From assembly GCF_019753045.1 (NCBI RefSeq), contig NZ_JAIELN010000027.1, positions 1 through 48,645 of the forward strand: a stretch of DNA of 48,645 nt, given 5' to 3'. Numbering within the stretch: position 1 is the first letter of the stretch; each line of letters begins with the position of its first letter. The notes beneath the pieces are model-generated. The model was not told the DNA's origin and did not search any database. It was given only the letters and a program-made list of their open reading frames with translations. The position numbers were made by a program, and so were the translations under genes. The stretch is from Hyphomicrobium sp. (GTDB taxonomy: Bacteria > Pseudomonadota > Alphaproteobacteria > Rhizobiales > Hyphomicrobiaceae). Below are positions 36,258 through 44,346 of the stretch, piece by piece.

Positions 36258-37229
36258 ATGCCGGTTGACACGCCTCCCAGATCGACCGCGACTCCGCCTG
36301 CCATCCCGGCCGACGATGTCGTCGTCGCGTTTCGCACGCAGAACTCGAATATCCGAGGGAGGCTGGTGCGGCTCGGGGCGACGCTCGATCAGATCGTCGT
36401 GCCGCATGCGATGCCCGATCTTCCGGGGCGGGCGCTTTCGGAAGCGCTGGCGTTGGCGGCTCTCTGCGGATCGGCATTGCCGCAAGGCGGGAATCTCAAT
36501 CTGTTGACGCGTTCGGACGGGCCGGTTTCCATTCTCGTTGCCGATTACACCGCGAGCGGCCGGCTCAGGGGTTACGCTCGTTACGATGCGGAGAAGATCG
36601 CTGAGATCGCTCGCAGCGGGACGCGCCATGATACGGCGGCGGCGCTGGGTAACGGTCATCTCGCAATCACGCTCGATTCCGGTCCGGGACAGGAGCGCTA
36701 TCAAGGTGTGCTGGCGTTCGAGAGCGCGCCGCTCTCAGCGACGACGGCGGCTTACTTTCAGCAACGCGAAAACCTGCCGACATTTATTCGGACGGCGGTT
36801 GCCGAGCATTACGTGGCGCCGCGTCAAGCGCCCCAGTCGGACACGCGATGGCACCGGCGGGCCGGCGGCTTGATGGTGCAAAGCGTCGGCGCGTCGCTCG
36901 AAGGTGGTGTCGAGCAGGACGACGACTGGAAGCGCGTCGAAATGCTGGCCGCGACGGTCGAAGATCTTGAGCTGCTCGATCCGGGCCTGACCGTCGAGCG
37001 GCTATTGCTACGGCTCTTCCATGAGGAAGCGGTCGCCATCGAGCGGGTCATTCCGCTTTCCTCGTTCTGCCGGTGCAGCCGGGAGAAGGTCGAGAATGTG
37101 CTGCTGGCGTTCGGCGCCAACGAACTATCCGACATGCTCGACGACAACGGAAAGATCGTCGTCACCTGCGAGTTCTGCACGGCGCGATATGTTTTCTCGC
37201 TCGATGAATTGCGAGCAGCCGGCAGCTGA
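36258..37229 (+). CDS. hslO: 33 kDa redox chaperone Hsp33
   Basis: A 323-residue redox-regulated holding chaperone. The N-terminal substrate-binding part has GALSEALALAALCGSALP-like helix and ARYDAEKI, LAITLDSGPGQERYQG near 130. The C-terminal zinc switch has the four cysteines as CRC then, after about 30 residues, CEFC, matching the CxC...CxxC pattern that releases zinc when oxidised. It follows argF by 15 bases, an arrangement frequent in Rhizobiales-type genomes. Confidence 0.95.
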   Translation: MPVDTPPRSTATPPAIPADDVVVAFRTQNSNIRGRLVRLGATLDQIVVPHAMPDLPGRALSEALALAALCGSALPQGGNLNLLTRSDGPVSILVADYTASGRLRGYARYDAEKIAEIARSGTRHDTAAALGNGHLAITLDSGPGQERYQGVLAFESAPLSATTAAYFQQRENLPTFIRTAVAEHYVAPRQAPQSDTRWHRRAGGLMVQSVGASLEGGVEQDDDWKRVEMLAATVEDLELLDPGLTVERLLLRLFHEEAVAIERVIPLSSFCRCSREKVENVLLAFGANELSDMLDDNGKIVVTCEFCTARYVFSLDELRAAGS

Positions 37230-37270
37230 GATCCGCCCGCGTGGGTGCAGAGTTCTAAGCCTGTCCTCAA

Positions 37271-37837
37271 TTATCGGCCCAGACCGCCGTTAGCAGCTTT
37301 GCCGACTTGGCCATCCGCGTCACGCGGGTCGCCGCTTGCCGGTTTCGCGCCGGAGGTGTCGTATTCGGTCTTCGAGCGGGCGCTGGCGATCTGAGAGCCG
37401 TCGAGCTTGCAGGTGCCGCTCTTGTCCATCAGGACAAACGCGGGGTTCGGTTTGTCGACGAACTCTTGTCGCGTGACCTTGCCATCGCCGTTCTGATCAA
37501 AATATTTCAGATCCGCTATGACGAAGAGTTTGTCGATCTTGGTCAGGTTGTTCCACTCGGTCGCGTCGAGGGAATCGTCGTGGTCGGTATCGGCGCTGTT
37601 GAAGAGGTCTTCCGCGTAGGACTTCCACTCGTTGCAGGTCACGACGTTGTCGTGGTTGAGGTCCCAGCTTCCGGCGGCCTGAAGATAGGCGCGATCGATT
37701 TCAGAAATCGAGTTTCCACTACTGAACGGATTGATCGAGCCGATGGTCGGGACTGAGGCCGTCGAGCATCCGACGAGGGTAAGAGCTGCGGACATGGCGC
37801 AGACCGAAGTATTCAGAACGTGAAAGCGTTTGGTCAT
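37271..37837 (-). CDS. EF-hand lipoprotein
   Basis: A 188-residue protein with a lipoprotein signal: hydrophobic SAALTLVGC with the lipobox cysteine near residue 24. The exported part has four EF-hand-like loops: DLNHDNVVTCNEW, DTDHDDSLDATEW, DQNGDGKVTRQEF and DKSGTCKLDGSQI. The third matches the calcium-loop consensus best; the fourth lacks the last Glu and may not bind. The C-terminal tail is Gly/Ala/Asp-rich. The start at 37837 was chosen because it sits just before the signal peptide. Calcium binding is likely from the pattern; the role is unknown. Confidence 0.85.
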   Translation of the reverse strand: MTKRFHVLNTSVCAMSAALTLVGCSTASVPTIGSINPFSSGNSISEIDRAYLQAAGSWDLNHDNVVTCNEWKSYAEDLFNSADTDHDDSLDATEWNNLTKIDKLFVIADLKYFDQNGDGKVTRQEFVDKPNPAFVLMDKSGTCKLDGSQIASARSKTEYDTSGAKPASGDPRDADGQVGKAANGGLGR

Positions 37838-38048
37838 TGGCCCGTCTCTAAAGATTGCAAAGGCTCGGCTGCTCGGGTGATTGGTACGCACAAGAGTGGG
37901 CCGGAAGCACGGCGTTCCGAGAAGAAAGTGGTGGGTCAGCAAGATTGTCGCACGGTATGTCGTAGGCAAGTCACACTCGGTCTGGCCTCGTCTAACTCCC
38001 TGCGGCGGATGGATTTTCGCTGCATTGCGGGATGAGTTGTGGCCGGGC

Positions 38049-39218
38049 TCAGGTCTCTGCCCAGGCGCCGAGGCGATCCAGAAAGCCCATGCATTTTATG
38101 ATTTCGGTTTCGGCGATCCATTCGTCGGCTGTGTGCGCCTGAGCAATATCGCCCGGTCCGCAGACCACGGATGGCGCGCCCGCATCCTGAAAGAGGGCGG
38201 CCTCGGTACCGTATGAAACGCCGTACGTTTGGTTCTGGCCCGTCAATTTCAAAGCGAGCGCGACGACCTCGGATGACGGTTCGGCGCCAAAGGGGGGCAC
38301 GGCATTGACGCGCTCGATGTCGATGCCGGATTCGGGTGCGATCGCGTGCATCTCCGGGAGGCAATGCTTGTCAGCATAGCGGCGTAGCCGATCTTCGATC
38401 TCGTCGGGGTGCAATCCCGGCAACGCGCGAATATCGAACACGAAGCTGCAATGCACGGGAACGATATTGGTGGCGGTGCCGCCGTCGATCGTCGTCACTT
38501 GCAGTGTCGAATAGGGTGGCTCGAAACGAACGTCGATGACGCGGTGCTTGAGCTCGGTTTCGATGCGGTCGAGTTCGCTTATCAGGCGCGTCGCATAGGT
38601 CACCGCGTTCACGCCGAGATGCGCCATGCTCGAATGCGCCGCTCGTCCCTTGACGTCGACGCGCCAGCGGACCGGCCCTTTGTGGGCATCGACGACCTGC
38701 ATGCTCGTCGGCTCGCCGACGATCACCATGCGTGGTTTCGGAAGCGCCTTGCCGAGTTCGGCGATCATCGGGCGAACACCAATGCACCCGACCTCCTCAT
38801 CGTAGGAGAAGGCGAGATGGATCGGCTTCTTCAGTTTGCGCTTCTTGAAATCCGGAACGGCCGCGAGCGAAGCTGCGAGAAAGCCTTTCATATCGGCAGA
38901 GCCGCGGCCGTATAGCCGGCCGCCTTCCGCTCTCAACGTGAACGGGTCGCTCGTCCAATCCTGCCCATCGACGGGTACAACGTCGGTGTGGCCCGAGAGA
39001 GCGATGCCGCCTTCGTCAGCCGGGCCGATCGTTGCGTAGAGCGAGGATTTCTGGCCGTCGTCGCTGACGATCCGTTGCGACGGCACGCCGTGCGCTCGAA
39101 GATAGTCTTCGACGAACGCGATCAGGCCAAGATTGTTCTTGTAGCTCGTCGTGTCGAAGGCCACCAGGCGCGCGAGCAATTCAACGGGAGTAAGGATTGG
39201 GCCTCTTGCTGCGCTCAT
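38049..39218 (-). CDS. argE: Acetylornithine deacetylase
   Basis: A 389-residue M20-family zinc hydrolase that removes the acetyl group from N-acetylornithine. Metal and catalytic residues are visible: SGHTDVVPVDGQDW (His and Asp near 77-79), GRGSADMKG near 111, the catalytic Glu in YDEEVGCIG near 143 and GEPTSM near 168. The last metal ligand is in QAHTADEWI near 362. It is part of a run metZ-apaG-argE on the minus strand with 10- and 15-base gaps. No bifunctional ArgJ is in the window, so the linear or cyclic route cannot be chosen here. Confidence 0.94.
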   Translation of the reverse strand: MSAARGPILTPVELLARLVAFDTTSYKNNLGLIAFVEDYLRAHGVPSQRIVSDDGQKSSLYATIGPADEGGIALSGHTDVVPVDGQDWTSDPFTLRAEGGRLYGRGSADMKGFLAASLAAVPDFKKRKLKKPIHLAFSYDEEVGCIGVRPMIAELGKALPKPRMVIVGEPTSMQVVDAHKGPVRWRVDVKGRAAHSSMAHLGVNAVTYATRLISELDRIETELKHRVIDVRFEPPYSTLQVTTIDGGTATNIVPVHCSFVFDIRALPGLHPDEIEDRLRRYADKHCLPEMHAIAPESGIDIERVNAVPPFGAEPSSEVVALALKLTGQNQTYGVSYGTEAALFQDAGAPSVVCGPGDIAQAHTADEWIAETEIIKCMGFLDRLGAWAET

Positions 39219-39233
39219 CGGCTATCGCCGGGT

Positions 39234-39686
39234 TCAGTTCATGCTGCGTCGGGTATAGGGGCTATCGAGCGAGAAGGCGGGAATGGCGACGTCGAAAAGC
39301 TTTCCCGTCTCGTCCGACATCTGATAGCTGCCGACCATGATACCCTGCGGCGTCTTCAAAGGACAACCCGACGTATATTGGAACGACTTGCCGGGTGCGA
39401 TCACCGGCGTCTGGCCGACGACGCCTGCGCCGCGAACCTCTTCGGTCCGGCCGAGTGCGTCGGTGATCCGCCACATGCGGGATTTGAGCTGGACGGTCTC
39501 GCCGCCGTCGTTGCTGATCTCGACAGCGTAAGACCACACGAAGTGGCTGTCTTCGGGAGACGACTGATCTTCCATGTAGCGCGGTTCGACACGGATGCGG
39601 ATACCGCGCGTCGTCGCTTCATAAGGATGGTAGGCGGCGGCCGAAGCAGCCTTTCTCGATGGCGAAGCCGGCGTACTTTTACTCAT
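39234..39686 (-). CDS. apaG: ApaG domain protein
   Basis: A 150-residue fibronectin-III-like protein of the ApaG family, linked to magnesium/cobalt sensitivity and diadenosine tetraphosphate levels. Signature regions are HFVWSYAVEISNDGGETVQL near 48-67, RMWRITDALGRTEEVRGAGVVG near 70-91, and CPLKTPQGIMVGSYQM near 107-122. The first 20 residues are an Ala/Ser/Pro tail. It lies 10 bases after metZ and 15 bases before argE in one operon. Confidence 0.95.
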   Translation of the reverse strand: MSKSTPASPSRKAASAAAYHPYEATTRGIRIRVEPRYMEDQSSPEDSHFVWSYAVEISNDGGETVQLKSRMWRITDALGRTEEVRGAGVVGQTPVIAPGKSFQYTSGCPLKTPQGIMVGSYQMSDETGKLFDVAIPAFSLDSPYTRRSMN

Positions 39687-39696
39687 ATTATCCCCG

Positions 39697-40908
39697 TTAC
39701 CCCGTAACCCTCTTCACCGCATTAGTGAGATCGTCTGCTAAATCTTCGACCGCTTCAAGTCCGATCGAGAGGCGGATCATACCATCACTAATGCCGAGTT
39801 CCGAGCGCTGGTCGGGCGTCAGCTTGAAATGGGTCGTTGTCGCAGGGTGCGTGACGAGGCTCTTGGCGTCGCCCAGGTTGTTCGAAAGCCTGATCAAACG
39901 GAGGGCGTTAAGGCACCGGAAGGCCCCTTGTTTACCACCCTCGACCTCGAATGCGATCATCTGGCCGCCGCCCGGCATCTGCTTTGCGGCAAGCGCGGCC
40001 TGGGGATGATCTGCCCGCCCCGGATATATGACCCGGGTCACGCCCTTCAGGCCCGCCAGAAGGTCTGCGATTTTAGCCGACGTTTCGCACTGAGCCTTGA
40101 CGCGAATGGGCAGCGTTTCGAGGCCCTTCAGCATGACCCAGGCATTGAATGGGCTTATAGAGGGGCCGGTCTGGCGGACCCATTCCTGAACGTATTTGGT
40201 AATGAACTCGGTTTTGCCGAGAACCGCGCCGCCGAGGCAGCGGCCCTGGCCGTCGATGTGCTTCGTCGTCGAATAGACGACGATGTCGGCGCCGAGCGCC
40301 AACGGCCGCTGCAGCATCGGCGTCGCGAACACGTTGTCGACGATGGTCAGGATGCCGTTATCGCGCGCGATCTTGCAAACTGCGGCAATGTCGACGAGCT
40401 CGAGAGCCGGATTTGATGGCGTCTCGAAGAAGAACATCTTGGTGTTCGGGCGAACGGCGTTGCGCCAGGCGTCGAGGTCTTTACCGTCGACGAGCGTCGC
40501 TTCGATGCCGAAGCGCGGACAGAGCGTCTCGACGATGTAGCGGCAGGAGCCGAAGAGCGCCCGCGCGGCGACGACGTGATCGCCGGTTCTCAGATATGAG
40601 AGCATCGAGGCGGTGACGGCGGCCATGCCCGTTGCGGTGGCGCGGCATTCTTCTGCGCCTTCGAAAATCTTCAGGCGATCTTCGAACATCGAGATCGTCG
40701 GGTTTCCGAAGCGCGTGTATTGAAACCCCGGGTCTTCCTGCTTGAACCGCGCCTCAGCCTGCTCTGCGCTTTTGTAGACGAAGCCCTGCGTCAGATGGAG
40801 GGCTTCGGAAGTCTCGCCCCAGTCGGACCGTGTGATGCCGCCATGGACGAGCGCCGTGGCGGGCCGCCAAGCCGGGTTATTGGACGGGAACTGTTCGTCA
40901 TCTGCCAT
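39697..40908 (-). CDS. metZ: O-succinylhomoserine sulfhydrylase
   Basis: A 403-residue Cys/Met-metabolism PLP enzyme that makes homocysteine directly from O-succinylhomoserine and sulfide. Marks are YTRFGNPTISMFEDRL near 70, ATGMAAVTASM near 90-100, ETPSNP near 160, IVDNVFATPMLQRPLALGAD near 185 and the PLP lysine in YSTTKHIDGQGR near 213. The ATG at 40908 was chosen because the 28 residues before it, translated from the leader, are not family-like. The leader carries a SAM-II riboswitch and a terminator hairpin, indicating control by S-adenosylmethionine. Confidence 0.95.
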   Translation of the reverse strand: MADDEQFPSNNPAWRPATALVHGGITRSDWGETSEALHLTQGFVYKSAEQAEARFKQEDPGFQYTRFGNPTISMFEDRLKIFEGAEECRATATGMAAVTASMLSYLRTGDHVVAARALFGSCRYIVETLCPRFGIEATLVDGKDLDAWRNAVRPNTKMFFFETPSNPALELVDIAAVCKIARDNGILTIVDNVFATPMLQRPLALGADIVVYSTTKHIDGQGRCLGGAVLGKTEFITKYVQEWVRQTGPSISPFNAWVMLKGLETLPIRVKAQCETSAKIADLLAGLKGVTRVIYPGRADHPQAALAAKQMPGGGQMIAFEVEGGKQGAFRCLNALRLIRLSNNLGDAKSLVTHPATTTHFKLTPDQRSELGISDGMIRLSIGLEAVEDLADDLTNAVKRVTG

Positions 40909-40927
40909 CGGAAACGGCCTTTCGCGC

Positions 40928-40955
40928 AATAAAAATCCCGGTCCATAGGCACCGG
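40928..40955 (-). terminator. Regulatory terminator hairpin in the metZ leader
   Basis: On the minus strand CCGGT (plus 40951-40955) and ACCGG (plus 40938-40942) pair across an 8-base loop and run into GATTTTTATT. A competing pairing of CCGGC (40966-40970) with GCCGG (40952-40956) uses the same bases, so the two folds exclude each other. This is the layout of a riboswitch-controlled attenuator. Confidence 0.6.
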
Positions 40956-40994
40956 CTGACGAAAGGCCGGGCGCGGGAAACCGGGAGCGCACAC

Positions 40995-41050
40995 GGCCTC
41001 TTTAGCGACTTGTTTAACGTGGCTGCAAGCCGGCCGGCCAAAGGACCACG
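40995..41050 (-). ncRNA. SAM-II riboswitch
   Basis: On the minus strand the leader reads CGTGG (41046-41050), later GCTTGCAGCCACGTTAAACA, then AGTCGCTAAAGAGGCC. This matches the SAM-II motif: CGTGG and CCACG form stem P1, and the pyrimidine loop CCTTT after CGTGGT can pair with AAAGAGG at the 3' end to close the pseudoknot. SAM-II elements stand before methionine genes in alphaproteobacteria, and this one lies 87 bases before metZ. Assignment is from pattern recognition, not a covariance search. Confidence 0.85.
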
Positions 41051-41195
41051 AAGTGTTGTGCGGGATTACCCCCCGTGCTCTGCGGCGTCAAGAGGCGGCG
41101 TCGATGGGGCGGGAATAACGGTTATTGCAGACATTGTCGCGCTTGGCGAAGCGTTTGGTGTACTTTAGACGATGCCGAAGGGGTAGACCGGCGCC

Positions 41196-42335
41196 ATGAC
41201 AAAATCCGAAAAAGCGTTATCCGAGAAAGCTCATCCGGCATCGAAGCGGCGGGATCGCGGTGTCGGCATTTTACCGGCGCAAGCTATTTCCCGGATGATT
41301 GCAGACGGCGAGATCGCGATTGCGGAGCCGGTCGCCGAGGGCCAAGTGCAACCTGCGAGCCTCGATCTCAGGCTCGGCGCCGTCGCCTATCGGGTGCGTG
41401 CGAGCTTTCTTCCAAGGCCCGGCGGCCGCGTGCAGACCAATCTCGACGATCTGGCGTTGCACACGATCAGCTTGAGCCAAGGCGCGGTTCTCGAAACGGG
41501 CTGCGTCTATATAGTGCCGCTGCTCGAGTCGCTCGCGCTGCCGGCCGACGTCGAAGCGTCGGCCAATCCGAAAAGCTCGACGGGCCGGCTCGATGTTTTC
41601 ACCCGCGTCATCGCGGACGGCGTCGGCGCATTCGATCAAATTCCCCGCGCCTATAACGGACCGCTCTACGCGGAAATATGTCCTCAGACGTTTCCGATCG
41701 TGGTTCGCAAAGGATCGCGATTGTCGCAGATCCGCTTTCGCAATGGGCCTGCCGCCGACAGCGATACGGCGTTGCGCGAATTGCAGCTTCGCGAGCGTCT
41801 CGTCTCGGCGGAACATCCGGACATTTCCGGCGGCATTGCGCTCACCGTCGATCTTGCGGGTGACGCGACGGGCCTCGTTGGATTTCGCGCGCGGCGGCAT
41901 ACCGGCGTCGTCGACGTCGACAAAGTCGGCACGTACCCGGTCGAAGATTACTGGGACCCGATTTACGTCAAGGATAAGCAGCGGCTCATTCTCGATCCCG
42001 ATCAGTTCTACATTCTGGCTTCGAAGGAAGCCGTGCATGTGCCGCCGACGCACGCGGCCGAGATGGTTCCGTTCAATCCGCTCGTCGGCGAATTTCGCGT
42101 GCATTATGCGGGCTTCATGGATCCGGGTTTCGGTCACGCGGCGGCAGGGGGCAACGGCTCGCGCGTCGTCCTCGAGGTGCGTTCACACAAGGTGCCGTTC
42201 ATTCTCGAAGACGGGCAAATCATCGGCCGGCTTATCTACGAGCGGATGACCGAGACGCCCGAAAAGCTATATGGCCAGGGGCTCAAATCGAACTACCAGG
42301 GCCAGGGTCTGAAACTCTCAAAGCATTTCAAATAA
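41196..42335 (+). CDS. dcd: 2'-deoxycytidine 5'-triphosphate deaminase (long form)
   Basis: A 379-residue protein of the long DCD group seen in alphaproteobacteria, which makes dUTP from dCTP for thymidylate synthesis. The length is about twice that of E. coli Dcd because the chain holds two dUTPase-like units. In the first, QPASLDLRLG near 50-59 and ASANPKSSTGRLDVFTRV near 124-141 carry the nucleotide-binding and catalytic pattern; in the second, AAEMVPFNPLVGEFRVHYAG and DPGFGHAAAGG near 302-313 repeat it. It is divergent from metZ with a 287-base gap that also holds the riboswitch. Confidence 0.92.
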   Translation: MTKSEKALSEKAHPASKRRDRGVGILPAQAISRMIADGEIAIAEPVAEGQVQPASLDLRLGAVAYRVRASFLPRPGGRVQTNLDDLALHTISLSQGAVLETGCVYIVPLLESLALPADVEASANPKSSTGRLDVFTRVIADGVGAFDQIPRAYNGPLYAEICPQTFPIVVRKGSRLSQIRFRNGPAADSDTALRELQLRERLVSAEHPDISGGIALTVDLAGDATGLVGFRARRHTGVVDVDKVGTYPVEDYWDPIYVKDKQRLILDPDQFYILASKEAVHVPPTHAAEMVPFNPLVGEFRVHYAGFMDPGFGHAAAGGNGSRVVLEVRSHKVPFILEDGQIIGRLIYERMTETPEKLYGQGLKSNYQGQGLKLSKHFK

Positions 42336-42513
42336 TATCTTTGCGCAGCGAAGTTTCGATTTTTTATCCCTCGTTCACTGCGCTCATTCTATCAAACTAT
42401 CAAACTGCACCGAAAACTGCGGTTTCGACGGCTTTTTTGCGCGTAACCCCCATGTTGGCGCTTGCTTTCGGGCCACAAATGCTGCTTTTTTCGCCGGCTT
42501 CATTCGAAAAAGG

Positions 42514-42536
42514 CCCGAAAAACGCATGTTTTTGGG
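42514..42536. other. Imperfect hairpin in the HU-gene leader
   Basis: CCC-G-AAAAAC and GTTTTTGGG form a 9-bp stem with one bulged G and a 4-base loop, about 50 bases before the start codon. It could lie in the mRNA leader; a role is not known. A tandem TATCAAAC pair is also present near 42390-42410. Confidence 0.4.
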
Positions 42537-42588
42537 TTTCAACGATGTAGTGTTTGGTTGCAAACCGATTCGCATAAGAGGGACGACA

Positions 42589-42930
42589 ATGGCAAAGGCA
42601 GCTGCGCCAGCAAAGACTTCAGCCAAGGCTCCGGCCAAAGCTGCAGCGAAGATTGAAACCGTTACGTTGAAGCATATTGCCGCGACGCTCGCGGAGGCTC
42701 ACGAGATTCCGAAGAAGCAGTCGGTCGCGCTGCTCGAAGATCTCGTCGCTCAGATTTCAAAGCATCTCAAGAAGGGCGCTCGCATCCGCATCGGCGGTCT
42801 CGGCGTTCTGCAGGTTCGCAAGCGTCCGGCGCGCATGGGCCGCAACCCGGCAACGGGCGAAGCCATCAAGATCAAGGCTTCGAAGAAGATCGCCTTCCGC
42901 GCCGCGAAAGAGCTGAAAGAAGCGGTCTAA
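42589..42930 (+). CDS. HU-family DNA-binding protein with Ala/Lys/Pro tail
   Basis: A 113-residue histone-like protein. The first 23 residues are an Ala/Lys/Pro tail (AKAAAPAKTSAKAPAKAAAK) like the tails of histone H1 or actinobacterial HupB. The HU body follows: LKHIAATLAEAHEIPKKQSV, then RIRIGGLGVLQVRKRPARMGRNPATGEAIKI, with the DNA-binding arm GRNPATGE. GAGGGA lies 6 bases before the ATG, and a longer reading from 42526 is untranslated leader. A strong terminator follows. In HU families the proline in the arm (NPATGE) inserts between base pairs to bend DNA. Confidence 0.9.
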   Translation: MAKAAAPAKTSAKAPAKAAAKIETVTLKHIAATLAEAHEIPKKQSVALLEDLVAQISKHLKKGARIRIGGLGVLQVRKRPARMGRNPATGEAIKIKASKKIAFRAAKELKEAV

Positions 42931-42956
42931 CGATCGCTCAAATGAGTCATTCGAAA

Positions 42957-42982
42957 AGGCCGCCAGCGATGGCGGCCTTTTT
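42957..42982 (+). terminator. Intrinsic terminator of the HU-like gene
   Basis: AGGCCGCCA (42957-42965) and TGGCGGCCT (42970-42978) form a perfect 9-bp stem with a GCGA loop, followed by TTTTTG. A strong rho-independent terminator. Confidence 0.93.
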
Positions 42983-43173
42983 GTATTGCGCTGGCGACAG
43001 GCTCTTTGCCCGTTTCGGACGACAAGCTTTTATGTTGGCGCTGGAGACTCTGCTTCGCGGAGCCGGCCGCCAGCGCGAACTCCGTTTCGGGCGGCGAAGC
43101 CTTTGTTGGTTTCGGGCGACACGCGTTCCGCGCGCCGGCCGCCCGAAACGGAGTCGCCAGCGCCAACAAAGAC
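42983..43173. repeat. Cluster of short inverted and direct repeats
   Basis: ACTCCGTTTCGGGCGGC (43079-43095) is inverted at 43138-43154 (GCCGCCCGAAACGGAGT), a perfect 17-bp pair around a 42-base loop. GTTTCGGGCG occurs again near 43110, and CGTTTCGGACGACAAGCTTT near 43013. TTGGCGCTGG near 43035 is inverted as CCAGCGCCAA near 43158. No gene is convincing in this region; it appears built from a reiterated unit of 30-40 bases in both orientations. Confidence 0.7.
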
Positions 43174-44346
43174 TCAACCGTTGCGGAAAAAGTCGCTGAT
43201 GAAGCGGCCGTAGATTTCGGTCAGGGTTTCGAGGTCGGCAACGCTCGTGCGCTCGTCGACCTGATGGATCGTCTTGTTGACGAGGCCGAATTCGACGACG
43301 GGACAGATGTCCTTGATGAAGCGCGCATCGGAAGTTCCGCCTCCCGTCGTCAAGGCGGGCGTGCGGCCAGTGACGGATTTGACGGCGTCTTTGAGCGTCG
43401 AGACGAGAGGGCCAGGCTTCGTCAGGAAAACGTCGCCTGTTCCCGAGAATGCGAGATCGTATTTCGCATCGACTTCGGATGCAGCGCTTGCTGCCGTCTT
43501 CCGCACCCACTCTTCGATCGTCGGGCGTGTCCAGCCGTCATTATAGCGGATATTAAGCTTCGCGGCGGCGCGTCCCGGTATGACGTTCGTCGCGGTATTC
43601 GGAACGGAGATCACCGTTACTTGCAGGTTCGACGGCTGGAAGTTTTCCGTTCCGTCGTCGAGCTTCGTCGTCGAGAGCCGGTCGATGATGCGCGCGAGCT
43701 TAGGCACCGGATTGTCGGCGATTTGCGGATAGGCGGAATGGCCTTGGATGCCGTGCACGATCAGATCGACGTTGAGCGAGCCGCGGCGTCCGATGCGAAT
43801 TTCATCGCCGAGAGCGTTGGGATTTGACGGCTCGCCGACGAGGCAAGCGTCGATGACTTCGTCGCGGGCCTTCAGCCACTCGAGGATTTTCATCGTCCCG
43901 TTGATCGACGGGCCTTCCTCGTCGCCCGTGATGATGAACGACAGGGAGCCGCGCGGCAGGCCGTTATAGTGGTGGATGTATTTCATCGAAGCCGCGACGA
44001 ACGCCCCGATGCATCCCTTCATGTCGACTGCGCCGCGGCCGTAAAGAATTCCATCGCGGACTTCACCGGCAAATGGCGGCACGGTCCAGGCCGCTTCGTT
44101 GCCGACCGGCACGACGTCGGTGTGCCCGGCGAAGGAGAGATGCGGCCGGCCTGTGCCGAGGCGCGCGTACAAGTTATCGACGTCGGGCGTGCCGGGTTCG
44201 GAGAAGACGAGGCGATGACAGGTGAAGCCTGCGGGCTCCAGCACGTTCTGCAGAAGCGTCAGTGCGCCTGCTTCATCGGGCGTTACGCTTTCGCAGCGGA
44301 TGAGCGCCTGAGAGAGCGCAACGGGATCGGTTGGAATCAGGGTCAT
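43174..44346 (-). CDS. dapE: Succinyl-diaminopimelate desuccinylase
   Basis: A 390-residue M20-family di-zinc hydrolase making LL-diaminopimelate for lysine and peptidoglycan. FAGHTDVVPVGNEAAW near 72-87 carries His and Asp ligands; YGRGAVDMKG near 103, the catalytic Glu in TGDEEGPSINGT near 138 and LVGEPSNPNALGDEI near 168 follow; KTIHQVDERTSVADLE near 360 holds the last ligand. The start overlaps the stop of the upstream unknown gene (TAATG), showing translational coupling. It is the last gene of dapD-X-dapE and ends beside the repeat cluster. Confidence 0.96.
   Translation of the reverse strand: MTLIPTDPVALSQALIRCESVTPDEAGALTLLQNVLEPAGFTCHRLVFSEPGTPDVDNLYARLGTGRPHLSFAGHTDVVPVGNEAAWTVPPFAGEVRDGILYGRGAVDMKGCIGAFVAASMKYIHHYNGLPRGSLSFIITGDEEGPSINGTMKILEWLKARDEVIDACLVGEPSNPNALGDEIRIGRRGSLNVDLIVHGIQGHSAYPQIADNPVPKLARIIDRLSTTKLDDGTENFQPSNLQVTVISVPNTATNVIPGRAAAKLNIRYNDGWTRPTIEEWVRKTAASAASEVDAKYDLAFSGTGDVFLTKPGPLVSTLKDAVKSVTGRTPALTTGGGTSDARFIKDICPVVEFGLVNKTIHQVDERTSVADLETLTEIYGRFISDFFRNG

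Noticed and set aside
42336-42588. Intrinsic terminator for dcd near 42412-42445
   Set aside because: The CGAAAAC/GGTTTCG stem is short with a mismatch and the T-run is displaced; not strong enough to list.
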